A stretch of 64,000 nt of DNA from Lycium barbarum (taxonomy: Eukaryota > Streptophyta > Magnoliopsida > Solanales > Solanaceae), in the NCBI RefSeq assembly GCF_019175385.1, contig NC_083345.1, positions 118,423,657-118,487,656 on the forward strand, read 5' to 3'. Positions 49,500 to 62,502 of this stretch are shown one piece after another (the stretch's first letter is position 1; each line of letters begins with the position of its first letter). The translations under genes were made by a program, and so were the position numbers. Below the pieces are notes generated by a model, which saw only the letters and a program-made list of their open reading frames with translations, was not told the DNA's origin and ran no database searches.

Positions 49500-52379
49500 G
49501 AACCCTATATATCTATTGCGGACTGGGAAGTGCCGAAAAAGAGAGAGCAAGCAGTAGTGGTTCAACTGGATGCTCGAAATCATTTTAGATACGGTGAGAC
49601 AACTCAAGAGAAGTAAAAAATTGTGACAATTTAGAAAGGGTTTCTAAGAAACTAAAAATACGCGTGAACTCTACTAGTAGCACAACTAGGTTTTGAGTTC
49701 GGTGGCTGGCAAAGGTTTACCAGAGAAGCTGTAAACTTCAAATCGTGAATCTACGTCGGATTAAAACTACTAGGTAGCTTGAGATAATATATGCTTGAAC
49801 AGCTGGTTCTATTGTGTTGGGACTTGGTCAAGAAAATAAACATCATGACGTATACTCATTGAATTCCATATACCATGTAGTAATTGACTTTGCATTAACC
49901 AAGTATTAATGACTCTAGGAATTAAACATAAGATTACGAGTCAATAACATCACAGGCATGCTTTTATTAATTAATAGGATTTAGGAGTAAGAAATATAAA
50001 TTGTAAGTCAAATGCTTTATAATCTCAACAGTGACCTAAGCTAAAGAAAAGACCTTGTCAAATTGGTTACTGTTTTTTTTTCCACCCACATTCACACCTA
50101 AACCAATCTATCATATGTTGAAATAATTACTGCAACCATTAATTAAGACTTTTCATCCCCTATGATGCAAATTGGTAGGGTTATGTTTTGATAATATAAA
50201 CTATACTATGTTGACTTGTAAGAGATTAGACAGTTATAACGGAAACTAATAAACTTTACTGCAATAAAACAATTTCGTTTTACCAAAACTTCCATTGCTA
50301 TTCAAGAATATTCTGGTGAAACTTGTTTTTTATCATCTACCTGTCAAATAATACTCGTTTTTCCTCTACTCATATTTCATAAGAAATCGTTGATAACTTA
50401 TATTTCTATATTGAGTTTAAATTTTATGTACTGACAATATACTTTTTTTTTTTGGTATTATTAGATTAAGTTAGTTTATAGAAATGGATGTAATTTTTTT
50501 TATAGCAAACTTGATTTAGTAACTTTGAAAATATAATAATGTAATATACCCAGTTAATTAAATTGCCATCAGTTTTCTACGTACTTCTCATACGGTTGAC
50601 TTCTTAAATTAAGGTTATTAATTTTATTATACTCTAAGGTTTTTTAGGGCGCCTGATTTGAACTTAGTAATGTCAAAGATGAGAAACTAATCCTTCAATC
50701 CCCCAAAACAACAAAGAAATCTTCAAGCCTGCAAGTTCATTCTAATTAATTACAGGGAATGTCAACATCTAGCTAGTTATGTTTTTTTTAAAAAAAATAA
50801 TTTTCTCGTATATGAAATTTACTAGTCCGACTAATTTACATTCACACTATTTAGGACTCATTTAAGGGGGAAGCACTTTCTAATTGAAGTTTCTCTATCT
50901 CCAAGACTCTAACTTCTCTGGTTAATAATGGAAGGATCTCATCCATCTCACCAATCCTTTCAATGGTACTTCTGGTGTCTCTTATGTTTATCGTTAATTT
51001 TATTATAGTATATGTTTAACTTCGTGCATCATCAGCTGTCTTTTTTTTCTTTTTCTTTTTTTGTAATTTAAAAATCTCCATTGATCATTGATGTGCAAAA
51101 AGTTACAATTTGGGTTTGGCATCCCAACTTTGAACATGATCATTGAGTTGATTTAAAAGAACTTAAGTTATATATATTGTCAGTGTAAATAATCTTTTAT
51201 ACTATCAGGTCACCAAAGAATATTTACAAGCAAGCTTTCTTAAAATAATATTTTTATAGTTTTGACAATAAACAAATCGCCTGCTAAAACAAATTAGACG
51301 ATCTGCTAGAATAAAAATTCCTTACGCTGATGATGATGTATATAACTTAAAACTTTATCTCAAATGCAGACGAAATGGTTCCTATGAAACAGACTTCTGA
51401 TCATGAAAGTGCAACAATAGCTTAGACTTGTAAATGCATATCTTGAATTTTTTGCATGGATCGAAAGCAAAGAATTTTGTAATAAGACTCGTTGATGATG
51501 TGTGTAACTGGACACCTGGAAAGTCAGCTAGCCATTTCTTGAACAGTTCACTTCATCTCTCTTTCACTTATCCTTTTGAACAAAAAGCCATTGACATTTT
51601 TTGGCTATGATATTTACAGCCTTGATAATGAGCCCATGTGGAGTTTTCTTTTAAGAACACATGGAAATCAAATCTACAAAAAATTACTCTGAATACTAAG
51701 TAGCAATCTTATCTGAATGTTCTAGGCCCCAGTTTCAAGATAGAGACTTGATAAGAGTGTAATAATAATGTACACATATGTCTAATATATTTTTTAATAT
51801 GCATAACAATCAGTTAATAATAATATTTAATTATGTATATTTTTACTTTATTAAATCACTTAATCATAATAGTTTGAATTGATTTGGTGTAAATATTTAA
51901 TCGCGGGTAAGTATATACTAAGAAAATCCTATTGGAACGATGATAATGCTAAAAACTTCTTCAAATATGATAGATTTTCACGTGCTAATAAGGGAAGAAA
52001 AAGAGGAAGATAAGAAAAATTAGTCATTAATATCACATTCCAGCTTACTTTCCCAACTGCTATCTTAACTTTTTTAAAAGTAGAAAAGAGCGGCATGAAA
52101 GCAGGAACAGCAGACAAGTGTTAACAAATTCATAAATAAGATAAATGTTTTCAATTAAAGTCAGCTACTTTGTTAAGCAATTTAATTCATCAAAAGTCAA
52201 ATTATAAAGTATTAGCATTGGACCACTGGTGATGGGTGATGAAATGTGCGCTAGCTAGTACAATTTTTAACAAGAGTATAGCAAAGTCAACTAGACAATA
52301 GATATCATGTCGATTCAACATGGTAACATTGCTGTTCAAATTATGACCTCATAGACGTTAGATAGTGTTCTTGTGAATT
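48763..52379. other. Intergenic DNA, no gene seen
   Basis: AT-rich with no supported gene; it includes a 75-bp TA microsatellite (49422-49496). The short ORFs near 49344-49616 run through the microsatellite. Confidence 0.5.
49422..49496. repeat. (TA)n microsatellite
   Basis: 75 bp of pure TA dinucleotides, one of three long AT tracts in the window (with 10643-10699 and 27280-27344). Confidence 0.95.
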
Positions 52380-53420
52380 GTGATGGACGCCCATGACGGA
52401 GAGTGTGTCGACGAGGACGGCCAAAGAGAATGATTGATAGACATCTAGGTTGGCAAGTTTCTGAATAAGAGGACCGGGAGACGTGACACCTTAGGCAGAT
52501 CTCCATCGGATTGTGAAAAGAAAGTGAATAGTTTTGTAAAACACAACACAAGTTCACATGAATGCACACTTTTTGACTTATATAATGATGGCATAGCCCA
52601 AGATCGCTAGGGCCATGTATGTGATGCTCACGATGAAGGGCGGGCCTACAAGGTCAGGTCAAAGAGAAGGACTATCAGGCTTCTAGCTGTCTAACAAGCT
52701 TCTGCAGAAGAGTGCACATGACATCTTAAGCGAATCACACATCAGAATAGGAGAAGGAAAGTAAAGAATTTTATACGACATATACAACATAATTTCAAAT
52801 GATACGTGCGCTTTTGAACTCAATGATAACGTAGCTCAAGTAACAAATCTATAAAGTATGTTGAGCCCAAGTAAACAATATGTGTCATGAACTTTAGTCG
52901 TAAAACATATGTGCACTTTATTTGTTTGAAAGAATCACATAAAAGTATGACATGATAACACAAACTTTTTTTTGTGTTCGTCTTAGAAGCAGTGGGGGCT
53001 GACAAATTAAGGACTTCTTTTGTTAGACGTATTTCGGATAGTTATATTTCAAATAATTGTATTTGGAACAACATAATATTGCTGCTAACACCTTATATTG
53101 TATATAATGATGTACTTCCTTTCCAACAACAAAAAAAAAAAACATATATGATATACAGGACATGATTCATCAAGTTTGTGACCCCGATATGATAAGTCAG
53201 GTCAATACACAATAGTATGATTCAAACTTGTGATATTGAAAATTATTGCCTCTTAATTAGACAATAAGGTTTGTTCACCTGTCATGCAATATGCACTTGC
53301 GGAAAAATCAAAGTCACCTAAAAGTACGACATGATATATTCAAAACTTAACATGATTCATCAATTTGTACCCGACGATACAATCAATTAAAGTCGAGTCA
53401 AATATATACATTCAAGTAAA
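52380..53420. repeat. Diverged ~230-bp duplicated segments
   Basis: Two adjacent blocks (about 52380-52580 and 52620-52830) share the order 'GACAYCTTAGGC/GCGAATC', 'AGAAAGTGAATAGTTTT / GGAAAGTAAAGAATTTT', 'ACACAACA' and 'GCACACTTTTTGAC / GCGCTTTTGAAC'. Weaker echoes with 'agtaYgacatgata' and 'catgattcatcaa' words occur near 52940, 53160, 53320 and 53350. No ORF of note; origin unknown. Confidence 0.5.
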
Positions 53421-54310
53421 ATCATCGACAATGCGACAGTTTGCTATATATTCCTATCTTTATTAAGAGTAAATTTTCTAAAAAGTCACGATTTATTGAG
53501 AATTGCCTATAAATATTATTTTTATTTCTTTTAGGACTAGAATATCATCCAACTAGCACTATTTTCTTCAGAATATACTAAATACACAAAACCTTCCTTC
53601 TCTCCTAGCTAGTTGACATGCCATGTCACATAACATTCTATTTTTTTAACAATAAATTTATTTAACTCATCAAATCTATTTAACTCAACCCAACCCAGTC
53701 CATTTAACAAACCAACTCATGTCTTATACCCATTTAACCCGATTAGAAAACATCAAAGAAGCGTAATTTTTATACCCATTTTTGAATTTTTCGCATTTTA
53801 CACCCTTAACGTATACTCCTGTTTATGATTTATACCATATCCTAATTTTGAACGATATGCAGCCTAATCTCTCTATTTTTTTTTTACAAAACCATAAAAT
53901 TAAAAGATAAAATTGCTAGTTCTCTATATCTGTCTGTCTGAAATATATATATCAAATTGAAAGATAGAAAAGAGAGAAGTTAAAGTGAATCCAGTATTTT
54001 TCGACGTGGAACTTAGATATATACGTAAAAGAATCACTAATTAAAATTTCGGTAAATATTATATCTCATATTCATAATTTTAAAATTACAACGAGTTTTG
54101 TAATAAAAACTGAAGAAAAAATAATTTATTTAGAATCTCATAATTCTTTTAGTAATCTCTACAATTCTCCTTCATAAATTACCACACGAAAATAGCAAGA
54201 AGCACCTCATTTTATGATAGTGCAAAATCGACTTTAACTAGAAATTAAATTAGAAAATCTATTCTTATATAATTTTGACTATGAATCTATTTAGTTTATA
54301 ACTTTGAATT
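53421..54310. other. Intergenic DNA, no gene seen
   Basis: AT-rich, without ORFs or recognisable elements. Confidence 0.5.
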
Positions 54311-54491
54311 AATTAGTCTTCCAACACTTTTTAGTAATTCAAAGTTTATATGACTTTTGTTGTATTTGGATCACTTCTCTCCAATCTTCAATAGTTGATG
54401 GTTTATTAGAAGTGCATCAACAGTTGGAAGACTCGAGAGAAGTACTCCAGACACAACAGAAGGTGTATACAACTTTAAATTAGTCTTCCAA
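54311..54491. repeat. Imperfect 65-nt-arm hairpin flanked by a 14-bp direct repeat
   Basis: The left arm 54336-54401 (AATTCAAAGTT ... CACTTCTCTC ... GTTGATGG) pairs with the right arm 54414-54481 at roughly three quarters of positions, leaving a loop of about 12 nt (TTTATTAGAAGT). The direct repeat AATTAGTCTTCCAA occurs at 54311-54324 and 54478-54491. It is either a tiny MITE or a gene for a hairpin RNA; the sequence alone does not decide. Confidence 0.65.
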
Positions 54492-56909
54492 ATAAAAACA
54501 TAACTATTAAACACATTATTTTCATATCCTAGATCCGTCTCCGTAATGTCCGAAAGAGATGTATGGAGTAGTCTATATCATAAGCAAAGACTATATAGTC
54601 TGCACTCGGCAAGTGTTTTTTCATAAATGAGAAAGAAATGCTTTCATATCATAACTCATAGGAATAGTCTGCACTCGGCAAGTTGGCAGAAAGTCATACT
54701 ATAGTACTGAACTTGTGCACGTAACTTAATTAGAACTGCCTAAGTTTCATGAAGCATATTGAGTAACATGCACACACAGAGACTGACAGAGATGGAAAAG
54801 TCTCAAAAAAACTTTTGTTACGATGGTCGTAGCAGATTCAAAATTTAGACATTATTGGTTCTTCGTTGAGAGAGTAAAGTCTAAAATGTGTGTATATATA
54901 TGTATTATTATTTTCTCAACGTATATAGGGCTCGTATTGAAGACTGTATTTGTCAATTATGTGAATTCATTGCTGAATCCGCCACTGTTTGCTAGGAAGG
55001 GAAACTCCCCTCCTTCCTAACTACATTCCAATTAGTGTGATCGATGCACTTTTCTTTCTAATTTGTTCCAAAAAGAATAATACATTGTTATATTTAGAAA
55101 CAATTTAACTTCAAATTATGCATTTTACATTTAATGAGATGATTTATAGCTAATCATGCACCCAAATATCGCCTATGACTTGTTTTGGACCACAAGTTCC
55201 AAAATTTATTTTTCTTTCTTAAATTTCGTGTCTAGTCAAAGTCGTCACACAAAATTGGATGGAGAGGATATACTTTTCACTATCTCATAGAGTTTGTAAA
55301 CTGTATGTCTTTCCATATTTCAACACCTTATTTTATGCTAGAAAAATAGGGAACATAATCGAAAAAGAAATGGCTTTAAGACGGAAATAAATCGATTTTT
55401 CTTAAAGAGATATTGCCCGTATACATATTGAGAAAAATATAAGCAATTCCCTTAAGGTCTCTGGATACAACAAAGCCAGATTGTACCTGCAGATTTTTCT
55501 ATATGCTACTTCAAGAGTGTCCTTACATTTATAGAATTTGAGAAATGTCCTTTGACGAATAGATGTATTTGTTCAATTTAAGACCTCTATATATTACAAA
55601 CTATCTAGAATTTTAGACATACGTGGTCTGGAATTTCTATGTTCTTTTAGGATGATTTTGTTGATTAATACGTGAATTATGTCAAAAGATATATAATGTG
55701 ATATACTACAAAGTACCCAAATTTTGAGGCCACAAGCTCTAACCCTTTCCCAGTCAGCCAGCCGTGGATGGATGAGATCCCTTACTTCTTAATAAAAAAT
55801 CTAATTCTAGTTTTGTGAATAGAAAAACTCATTAAGAAGTACTTCCCTCTTAAGTGAACCTAACACAACACGAATTCGAATTGATCAGGTCAATAAAACT
55901 CCAAATATATATCCCAAAAAAACTAATAGGTTGGGTTGCTTTCTTTTTTCTTTTTAATTTGTCTGTGGGTATTAGGTTGATTCATTATTTGTGTTTGTTG
56001 TTTTAATAAATAGATTTTTTTTCCTTTTATGTATAACTTGGTACAAATATTAATAATTATAAAAGTAAAATACTTAAATTAAGAATTGAATACTAAGGTA
56101 ATAATTGAATTCGCAGGATGGTCGGAAATATTAGAATTCTCAAATTATTTAGAGTTTAATTAGAATTTTGTGTTGGAATAGATTAAATAGATTTTTTGGG
56201 TTAAATTATTTATGCTATTTAGAAATTTATACACGCTTAATTGTTTTAAGTTTAATTTCTTACAATTTGAGAATGACTCGTCCTATCCAATTTTAATCAA
56301 ATTTAGATGTATAAAATCTTGTATACCACATTGCATGCAAAATAAGAACTATACGAGAGAAACTAGAAAGAACACCTAAATACAAACAAAATGCGGAGTT
56401 CTTTATGATTCAAGAAATTAATTATAAGAATTCAGTTCAACATGTGTACTCTTTTTTTTAATTATATATTTTTCCTTTTTTATTTGTTTTCTTGTGAGGA
56501 AGAAGGGGAGATAGCTGCATTGGAAGGATGAGGATGAATATGTCTAGATCAACTGATGAGTGAATCTTCAGAGCAAAAACAAATAAAACCGCAATAATCT
56601 TAAGAAATTGACAGAACTATGTGCTGTCATAGTCAGACTTTCATTAATTGCCTTGCGGACTTCTTTACATGTCAGAATTTAAATTTTAAAAAAAGAACCC
56701 AAAAAAATTAAATAAAATTACAAGAAGAAAAAAAAAATTCTCTTACTATGAATAATTAATTACTTTCTCCCTATCTTTTTCCTTTTCTTTAAGGAAAATG
56801 AATCCAGACCCTTTTTGTGTTTTTTTTTTCTTCTGACTTTGAGTATCTCATAGTAGTATAGTAACTCTCTGTACTTACATTTTTAGGTCCTGCACTTATA
56901 TGCTCGTCT
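54492..56909. other. Intergenic DNA, no gene seen
   Basis: AT-rich sequence downstream of CYP707A's 3' end and beyond. No supported ORF, RNA gene or transposon ends. Confidence 0.5.
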
Positions 56910-57058
56910 TGGTCTTGGCCATGCCTTTGGACCAGTCAAGCTCATGCGATGCCTGTTTTAGTCTCGATTGTGCCTTTTGGGCCGGTCAAGCTCGTGCGAT
57001 GCCTGTTTTGGTCTTGATCGCGCCTTTTGGGCTAGTCAAGCTCGTGCGATGCGAATCC
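56910..57058. repeat. 50-bp tandem repeat, three copies
   Basis: Units start near 56910, 56959 and 57009 and contain GCGCCTTTTGGG and GTCAAGCTCGTGCGATGC. They are GC-richer than the surroundings and lie about 130 bp beyond the CYP707A stop codon (downstream of it), so they may fall in its 3' UTR or terminator region. Confidence 0.85.
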
Positions 57059-57184
57059 CAAACTTATTTTTGTATAACATCTTTTATTTTTTCCTTTCTT
57101 GAGAAAAACCATTTGTGGTTCTTCATCATTTTTTTTTTCCTTTCTTTTCTTTTTGAGGAATAACCACTTATCTCAATGTTAGGC

Positions 57185-59353
57185 TTATGCTGATGATGTT
57201 TTGAGAGAGAGCTTAATGGGCAGACCATTTTGGGGAAGAGCAAATGGCCCATACTGAATTCCATTCTGTGGGCCCACCATAGACCACCTGTCAGAAATGA
57301 ACAAAGTTAAATTAGAAAATTATATTTGACATACTATTTTTAGGAACTTTACTTTTCAAAGGGTTTTCCTTCTTTTCTATTTTTGTGATGAAATGATGAG
57401 AATTCAGTTAGAATTAGACACGGGATTTTTTTTTTTAATCTAGAGTTCCGTTACTGACCTGTACTTTGTGGTCAGATGATGTACGAGGATCAAGGTTTCC
57501 ATTTTGGCTAATTCATTCCCTGGACATGAGTGGACCCCATTGCCAAATGGCATGAAGGTATTGGGCTTGGGAGACACCTGTTACATACCATAAAAGATTT
57601 CTCTTAGATAACAAGACTTAAGTAAGAAAATCAGGGAAAAAAATTAATAATTTCATCTAAAGATTGCTATTTTTTGCTGATATTTACCTCAAATCTTGAA
57701 GGATCAAATTTCTCTGGTTCAGGAAAGTTGTCTGGACTATGATGAATGTTCCTAAAGAGTGGTAGTACTTTCCATCCTTTAGGTATTAAATATCCTGAAA
57801 ATTATCACAAAAATACAAAAAATTAACAAAAAATATTTAAAATATCTAAACCGGAATGTGATAGATTTGACTTGAAAAATCAAAAGGGTGATATCAAAAC
57901 TCACCATCAAATTCAACATCTTCAACAGCTTCTCTGAAAGTGAAAGATAAGATAGAAGCAACTCGAAGTGTTTCTTGAACCACTCTTGTAGTCATAGGCA
58001 TTTGTTTAGTGTCTGCCCAATTTAGGACTTCTTCTTCACCATTCTCCTCTTTATTTCTCATTATAGCCTCTTGTTCTTCCTGTAAATTCACAAAATATTA
58101 TTATTTTTCTGCTTCCTATTATGAAACCATATAAAAAAATTGGATTTTTTTTTTTTTTTTTAATAAGGGTATGGATCTTACTGTGACAGCATGAAGGACA
58201 CTAGGATTTTCTCCAAGGTATTTGAGGATCCATGTAAGTACACTAGCAGTAGTGTCTCTAGCTGCAAAAATGACTCCAATGACGTTATCTGCAATTTGTT
58301 CGTCAGTGAGTCCTTCTTTATCTCCCATGAAAGAACCAAGCAAATCGCTATGATCGATCTTCATTTCCCGTCTAGTCGAGATGATTTTGGCTACAATTTT
58401 TGCTAGTTCCTTCCTTGCTTTCATTGCTTTGTTGAAGAGTGTACCGGGGAGATTGATTGGCATTGAATTGTACCCTTTTTCAAGAATGTAGTAACACCTC
58501 TTGAGTTCCTCTCTATATAGGAATTCATCTTTTCCAAATATTGAAATCAATGCAACATTGAATGTGTACTGCAAATAACACAAAATGTAAGATGACAAGT
58601 TTAGTAACTATCCAAAATGCCACATTCAAAAACAGAGGAAAAAACAGGGGACTCTGTTTTGAGTGAAAACAGAGGATTCTGTTTTCCCCTGTTGTTTTGG
58701 TAAGTTTTAGTTGTAGGGAATTCAAGAACATACTGTCTTCATTTCTTGGTAAGTGTTGATCAATCTGCCCTCAAATGATTCGAGTGAACTCTTCGCAATG
58801 GATTCAATATCTGGGACGATGTTTCTGATCGATTCGGGCATGAAAGCTCGGAGTACTAATTTCCTCAACTTGGCATGGTAATCACCTTGGTGAAAGAAAA
58901 TTGCTTGTTTTCCCAACATCCTCTCTTTACTAGCAGGAAATGTAGGCTTAAACAAATTAGCCCTTGTGACCAAAACTTGCTTAGCTGCTTCTGGACTTGA
59001 TATCATCACACAAGGACAGCCTAATATGTAAGTCTTGAATATTGAACCATACCTATAAAAAAACAAAATAAAAAAACCATTTTTCATTAGTAACTTGAAA
59101 TCAAGAAAATACTAAAAAAAGCTGAATGATTTTTAATTATTTTTTTCACTTACTTTTTGATTTTGGAGGCAAAGAAAACATTGGGATTTTGAGAGTAAAG
59201 TTGGAAAGTTTCTCCAATATAAGGCCAACCCAAAGTTCCAGGAGGAAGTGGCAATTTCTTGTCAGCAACAGCCAAGAACTTGAGGATTGAATGGAGGAGA
59301 AGAAAAGTGAAAGAAATGATAGCAAATAAACAAAACATAGAAACAATCTCCAT
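57185..59353 (-). CDS. CYP707A: Abscisic acid 8'-hydroxylase (cytochrome P450 CYP707A)
   Basis: Seven exons on the minus strand: 59353-59154, 59052-58734, 58568-58182, 58079-57905, 57794-57688, 57577-57459 and 57287-57185. All introns are GT-AG, and the joined frame is open for 469 codons, normal for the family. Visible parts: an N-terminal membrane anchor (residues 3-27), the Pro-rich hinge LPLPPGTLGWP, I-helix AARDTT (275-280), K-helix ETLR (338-341), FDPSRF, and the haem loop FGNGVHSCPG with ligand Cys414. CYP707A enzymes act on the ER membrane with P450 reductase. They oxidise abscisic acid at C-8', starting its turnover to phaseic acid, and so affect seed dormancy, drought recovery and ripening. 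The start is the first in-frame ATG (59353). No break was found, so it looks functional. Which paralogue (A1-A4) it is cannot be told without alignment. Confidence 0.95.
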
Positions 59354-59488
59354 GTGTATTTTTTCTTTGAGTTTAAACAAGAACCAAAAGGTACCAAAAA
59401 TAGGCACTTCAAATGTTGCTTGTTGCTAGCAAGTATACTAGTTTTAAAACTTGATGGTTTAATGATGAAAAAACCAAGTGCAAAGGAT

Positions 59489-59500
59489 GTATATATATAG
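59489..59500 (-). promoter_or_regulatory. Probable TATA box of CYP707A
   Basis: On the minus strand CTATATATATAC lies about 136-147 nt before the start codon. That would place transcription start near 59460 and give a 5' UTR of about 105 nt. Confidence 0.6.
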
Positions 59501-59690
59501 GTAAGGTAGAGAGAAAAAGAAAAAGAAAATATCATGGGAGTGGAGTAGGGTGTGGGTACCCCGGGGGGGGGGGGTCCTTTAACATACAGCTTGAATACCA
59601 CACACGGAATCTGCCTCCAGCTCATGTTTTTGTATATTTACAAAACCAGAAACATAAGAGAAAGAGAGAGGAAAGGGAGAGGGTTTGTGG

Positions 59691-59696
59691 CACGTG
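59691..59696. promoter_or_regulatory. G-box (CACGTG) upstream of CYP707A
   Basis: A palindromic CACGTG core about 190 bp upstream of the TATA box. G-box/ABRE-like ACGTG cores bind bZIP and bHLH factors. CYP707A genes are known to be induced by ABA, so an ABRE-type role is plausible but not shown. Confidence 0.45.
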
Positions 59697-59710
59697 TGAG
59701 TTTGGATTTA

Positions 59711-59952
59711 CTCCCTCCATCCCAAAAAAAAAAAATTATCAAATTAACTAATATTCGGTGTGAATACGGACATAGAATTTTTAGCTTTTTTAAAATAAAA
59801 ATTACATACTTAGAAATCACATAAAAAATATTATAAGTTAAAGTAGTTAATAATTCAAAATATTTAAAAAATATTTAAAAAAATTAAAATAAAAAATATT
59901 TTTTAACTGTCGAAATAGTAATTATGATAATATTTTTGAGACGGAGAAGGAG
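59711..59952. mobile_element. Stowaway-type MITE in the CYP707A promoter region
   Basis: 242 bp. It starts CTCCCTCCATCCCAAA and ends GAGACGGAGAAGGAG, the classic Stowaway termini, with TA duplications at 59709-59710 and 59953-59954. It is non-coding, lies about 360 bp from the start codon and only about 15 bp beyond the G-box. Confidence 0.85.
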
Positions 59953-59954
59953 TA

Positions 59955-62502
59955 TGTAAAAAGAGTGTGTGAGTGAAGTGGTGGTGGGTGGGGTATAGGA
60001 GTACAAGTTGTGGGTAGGGAAGGGGTTGGTTGACTCTATATTATGAAATGAAAGGGCAAAAAGAGGTATAGAGGGGATGAACTTACTATCCGTACCATCG
60101 CATAAGAATTTAAAACAATGATTAAGTAAAGGGAATCACGAACTTTTAAAATTAAATTTAAAACATATGTATTAATATTCCTTAAAAAAAAGTACCCCTA
60201 GAAACTATTTACAAGAGATCTAGGGTGTGTTTAGTATGAAAGAAAATATTTTTCATAAGATATATTTACCTCGAAAATAACTTCTTAAAAAATAAGTGAG
60301 TTTCATACTTATTATTTGATATTTGGTAAGTAAGCGAAATTTATTGTTTTAAAAACATTTATATATAATCTAGGTAAATTTTATAGTGTACATGGAATGT
60401 CACATAAGGAACTTCTCCCCCATAATCTCTTTCTTGATCTTTAAGGAATTTGTTTTCTTAAACAATATATTTTTAATAATATTTTGATCAACCAAAAGCA
60501 AGAAAAAAATGAATGATTTCTTTAAACATATTATTCCTTAACATCGATAGAGTGAGCATTTATTAAAGAGGGATTAGTGTAATGTAAGATAAACAAAAAT
60601 AAAAAAATTCGAGTAACCAAGACACATATAGTTGCACAACACCAGTATAAATTTGCTCATTCGAATATTTACATTTTTTTAAAAAAGGTTTCTACAATTA
60701 AACTTAGTTTTAGTAACCCGCTCAATTAGTAACCCGCTCAATTCATTCTAAGTTTAATTAGGTTGATAATGATCTGTGTATTGATTTGGTTCAATGACTT
60801 AAACCCAAAATGCCTATTAAACTGTTGGATCAAACAATCCAAAATAGTATAACCCAACTGCTTAAATACTACACTAAATTAAATTTAAAGACTGACAATA
60901 ATGTTTCGAAAAATTTAAACTAATAATTTAAGAAAAAAATCATTAACTTTCACAATTGTTCTCATAAAACAAATCAAAACAAAGAAGGGAAGTTGGATCA
61001 TGCCGTATAAGTTGGATTATAACTCGTTATTCGATCCATTTTGATGCAAAAAAAATTTAAACATGTTAAATATATCATTTACCATTTTGACCCGCTTAAA
61101 TTTAACTCCAACCTACTACTCGCCGCCTCTTGGTTTTCTCAAGCCTTTCTTACAAATTGAAGGCACGGATCGAGCAGACTCGAACCATGAATATTGCTTG
61201 TATTGATGGGATTTCTATTTTATATTATATTATATTATATTTAATAATATGAATATAAAACTTGTTTTTATTTTGTGTTGCCAAGTGTTTGGTTGATATG
61301 GATCGACTTGAAGTTTGACCTGACTTGTCTCCAACATGGGTTGATTTGAAACTTGGCGAATCCCATCATATATGTCGCGCAAATTATTTCTTTTACTATA
61401 AATTGACCGAAGGCGGTATATTATCCAAGAGATTTGGTGAATTCAAGACCGTGAGGTAGTAAAGTGACCTCTTTTTTTTTCTTTTTTTTTTCATGACGTA
61501 GAGTGACCTCAAGAAGGAACTACCTTAATAGTTTTACTAAAAGTATCTTGGGTGTGTGTAATATATTTTTGTTTATTAACTCTATTATATACTTTAAATG
61601 GAATTAGTATTTACAGAGTCACTCGTTTTACGACAATATTTTTAATTTTTTTATCACAAAAATTCAATGATGTATAGTACTTTTCATATAAATTCTAAAT
61701 ATGATATAATTTATTTTTAAATAAAAGAATGTATGTATGTTTCAAACTAAACACTAAACGTTTACCCTTTAAATAAGTGTCATATTCTTTTCAAACAGAA
61801 CTAAATATTTCTTTTGTCTCAACTTATATGACGTAGTTTAAATGGGCATAAAGTTTTAAAAGGAAAAAGAACTTATGGAAATTTTATCTTAAACATGTAA
61901 TGGAATTTCTAGATTTATAAAAGCATGTCATTATGTGTAAAATGAGAACTTTAAAGTTCCATAATTTTAAAAGTATAGAGAGATGCCATTAGTTTTTGGA
62001 ATTCATGATTGTAATTAGTAGTAATATTTGGTCTTCCGACTAGTGAAACTTCTAGCTCTAAATAAAAGAAATTTTGGTATGACGGATTACTGGCATGAGA
62101 TGGAAGTGGAGTTCAAAGGAATCCCAAGGAACAAGACAAGTTGGAAACTATACGAGGGGCGAAAGATTCAAACAAGAGAATGCAATGTCTAAATTCAAAT
62201 TATTAATATTCCCAATGTATAATTAACGAACTTGGGAATAAGTAAGATGTCAAATTCTCTTGAAGTCTAGTTTTCAACCGTTCATATCATTCATAATTTG
62301 GACATTCCTACTAAATTTATTGGCATGTTAATGAAGGTTATCTGTTAAAGTTTTCATGCCCGCGGGCAGAGCAAGACATGGCCTAGACACAAAAAAGATT
62401 CCATCGGTAAAGTTTAGGTAGCCTATCACAATTCGTCCATAAGTTGGATCGTGATAAACTTGATACTAGCAACAGGTTTAGAACGTCTTAGGATGTCTAT
62501 GT
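59955..62502. other. Intergenic DNA with decayed repeats, no gene seen
   Basis: No supported ORF. Segments resembling decayed common repeats are GGTGTGTTTAGTATGAAAGA at about 60225 and the 'tttgtctcaacttatatgacg' stretch at about 61816-61985, which looks like a Stowaway-derived remnant. A short (TATAT)n lies near 61220-61240. Confidence 0.45.

Noticed and set aside
59353..59407. Upstream extension of CYP707A by 18 codons
   Set aside because: The frame is open, but its first codon at 59407 is GTG; the first ATG is at 59353 and fits the family's usual N-terminus.
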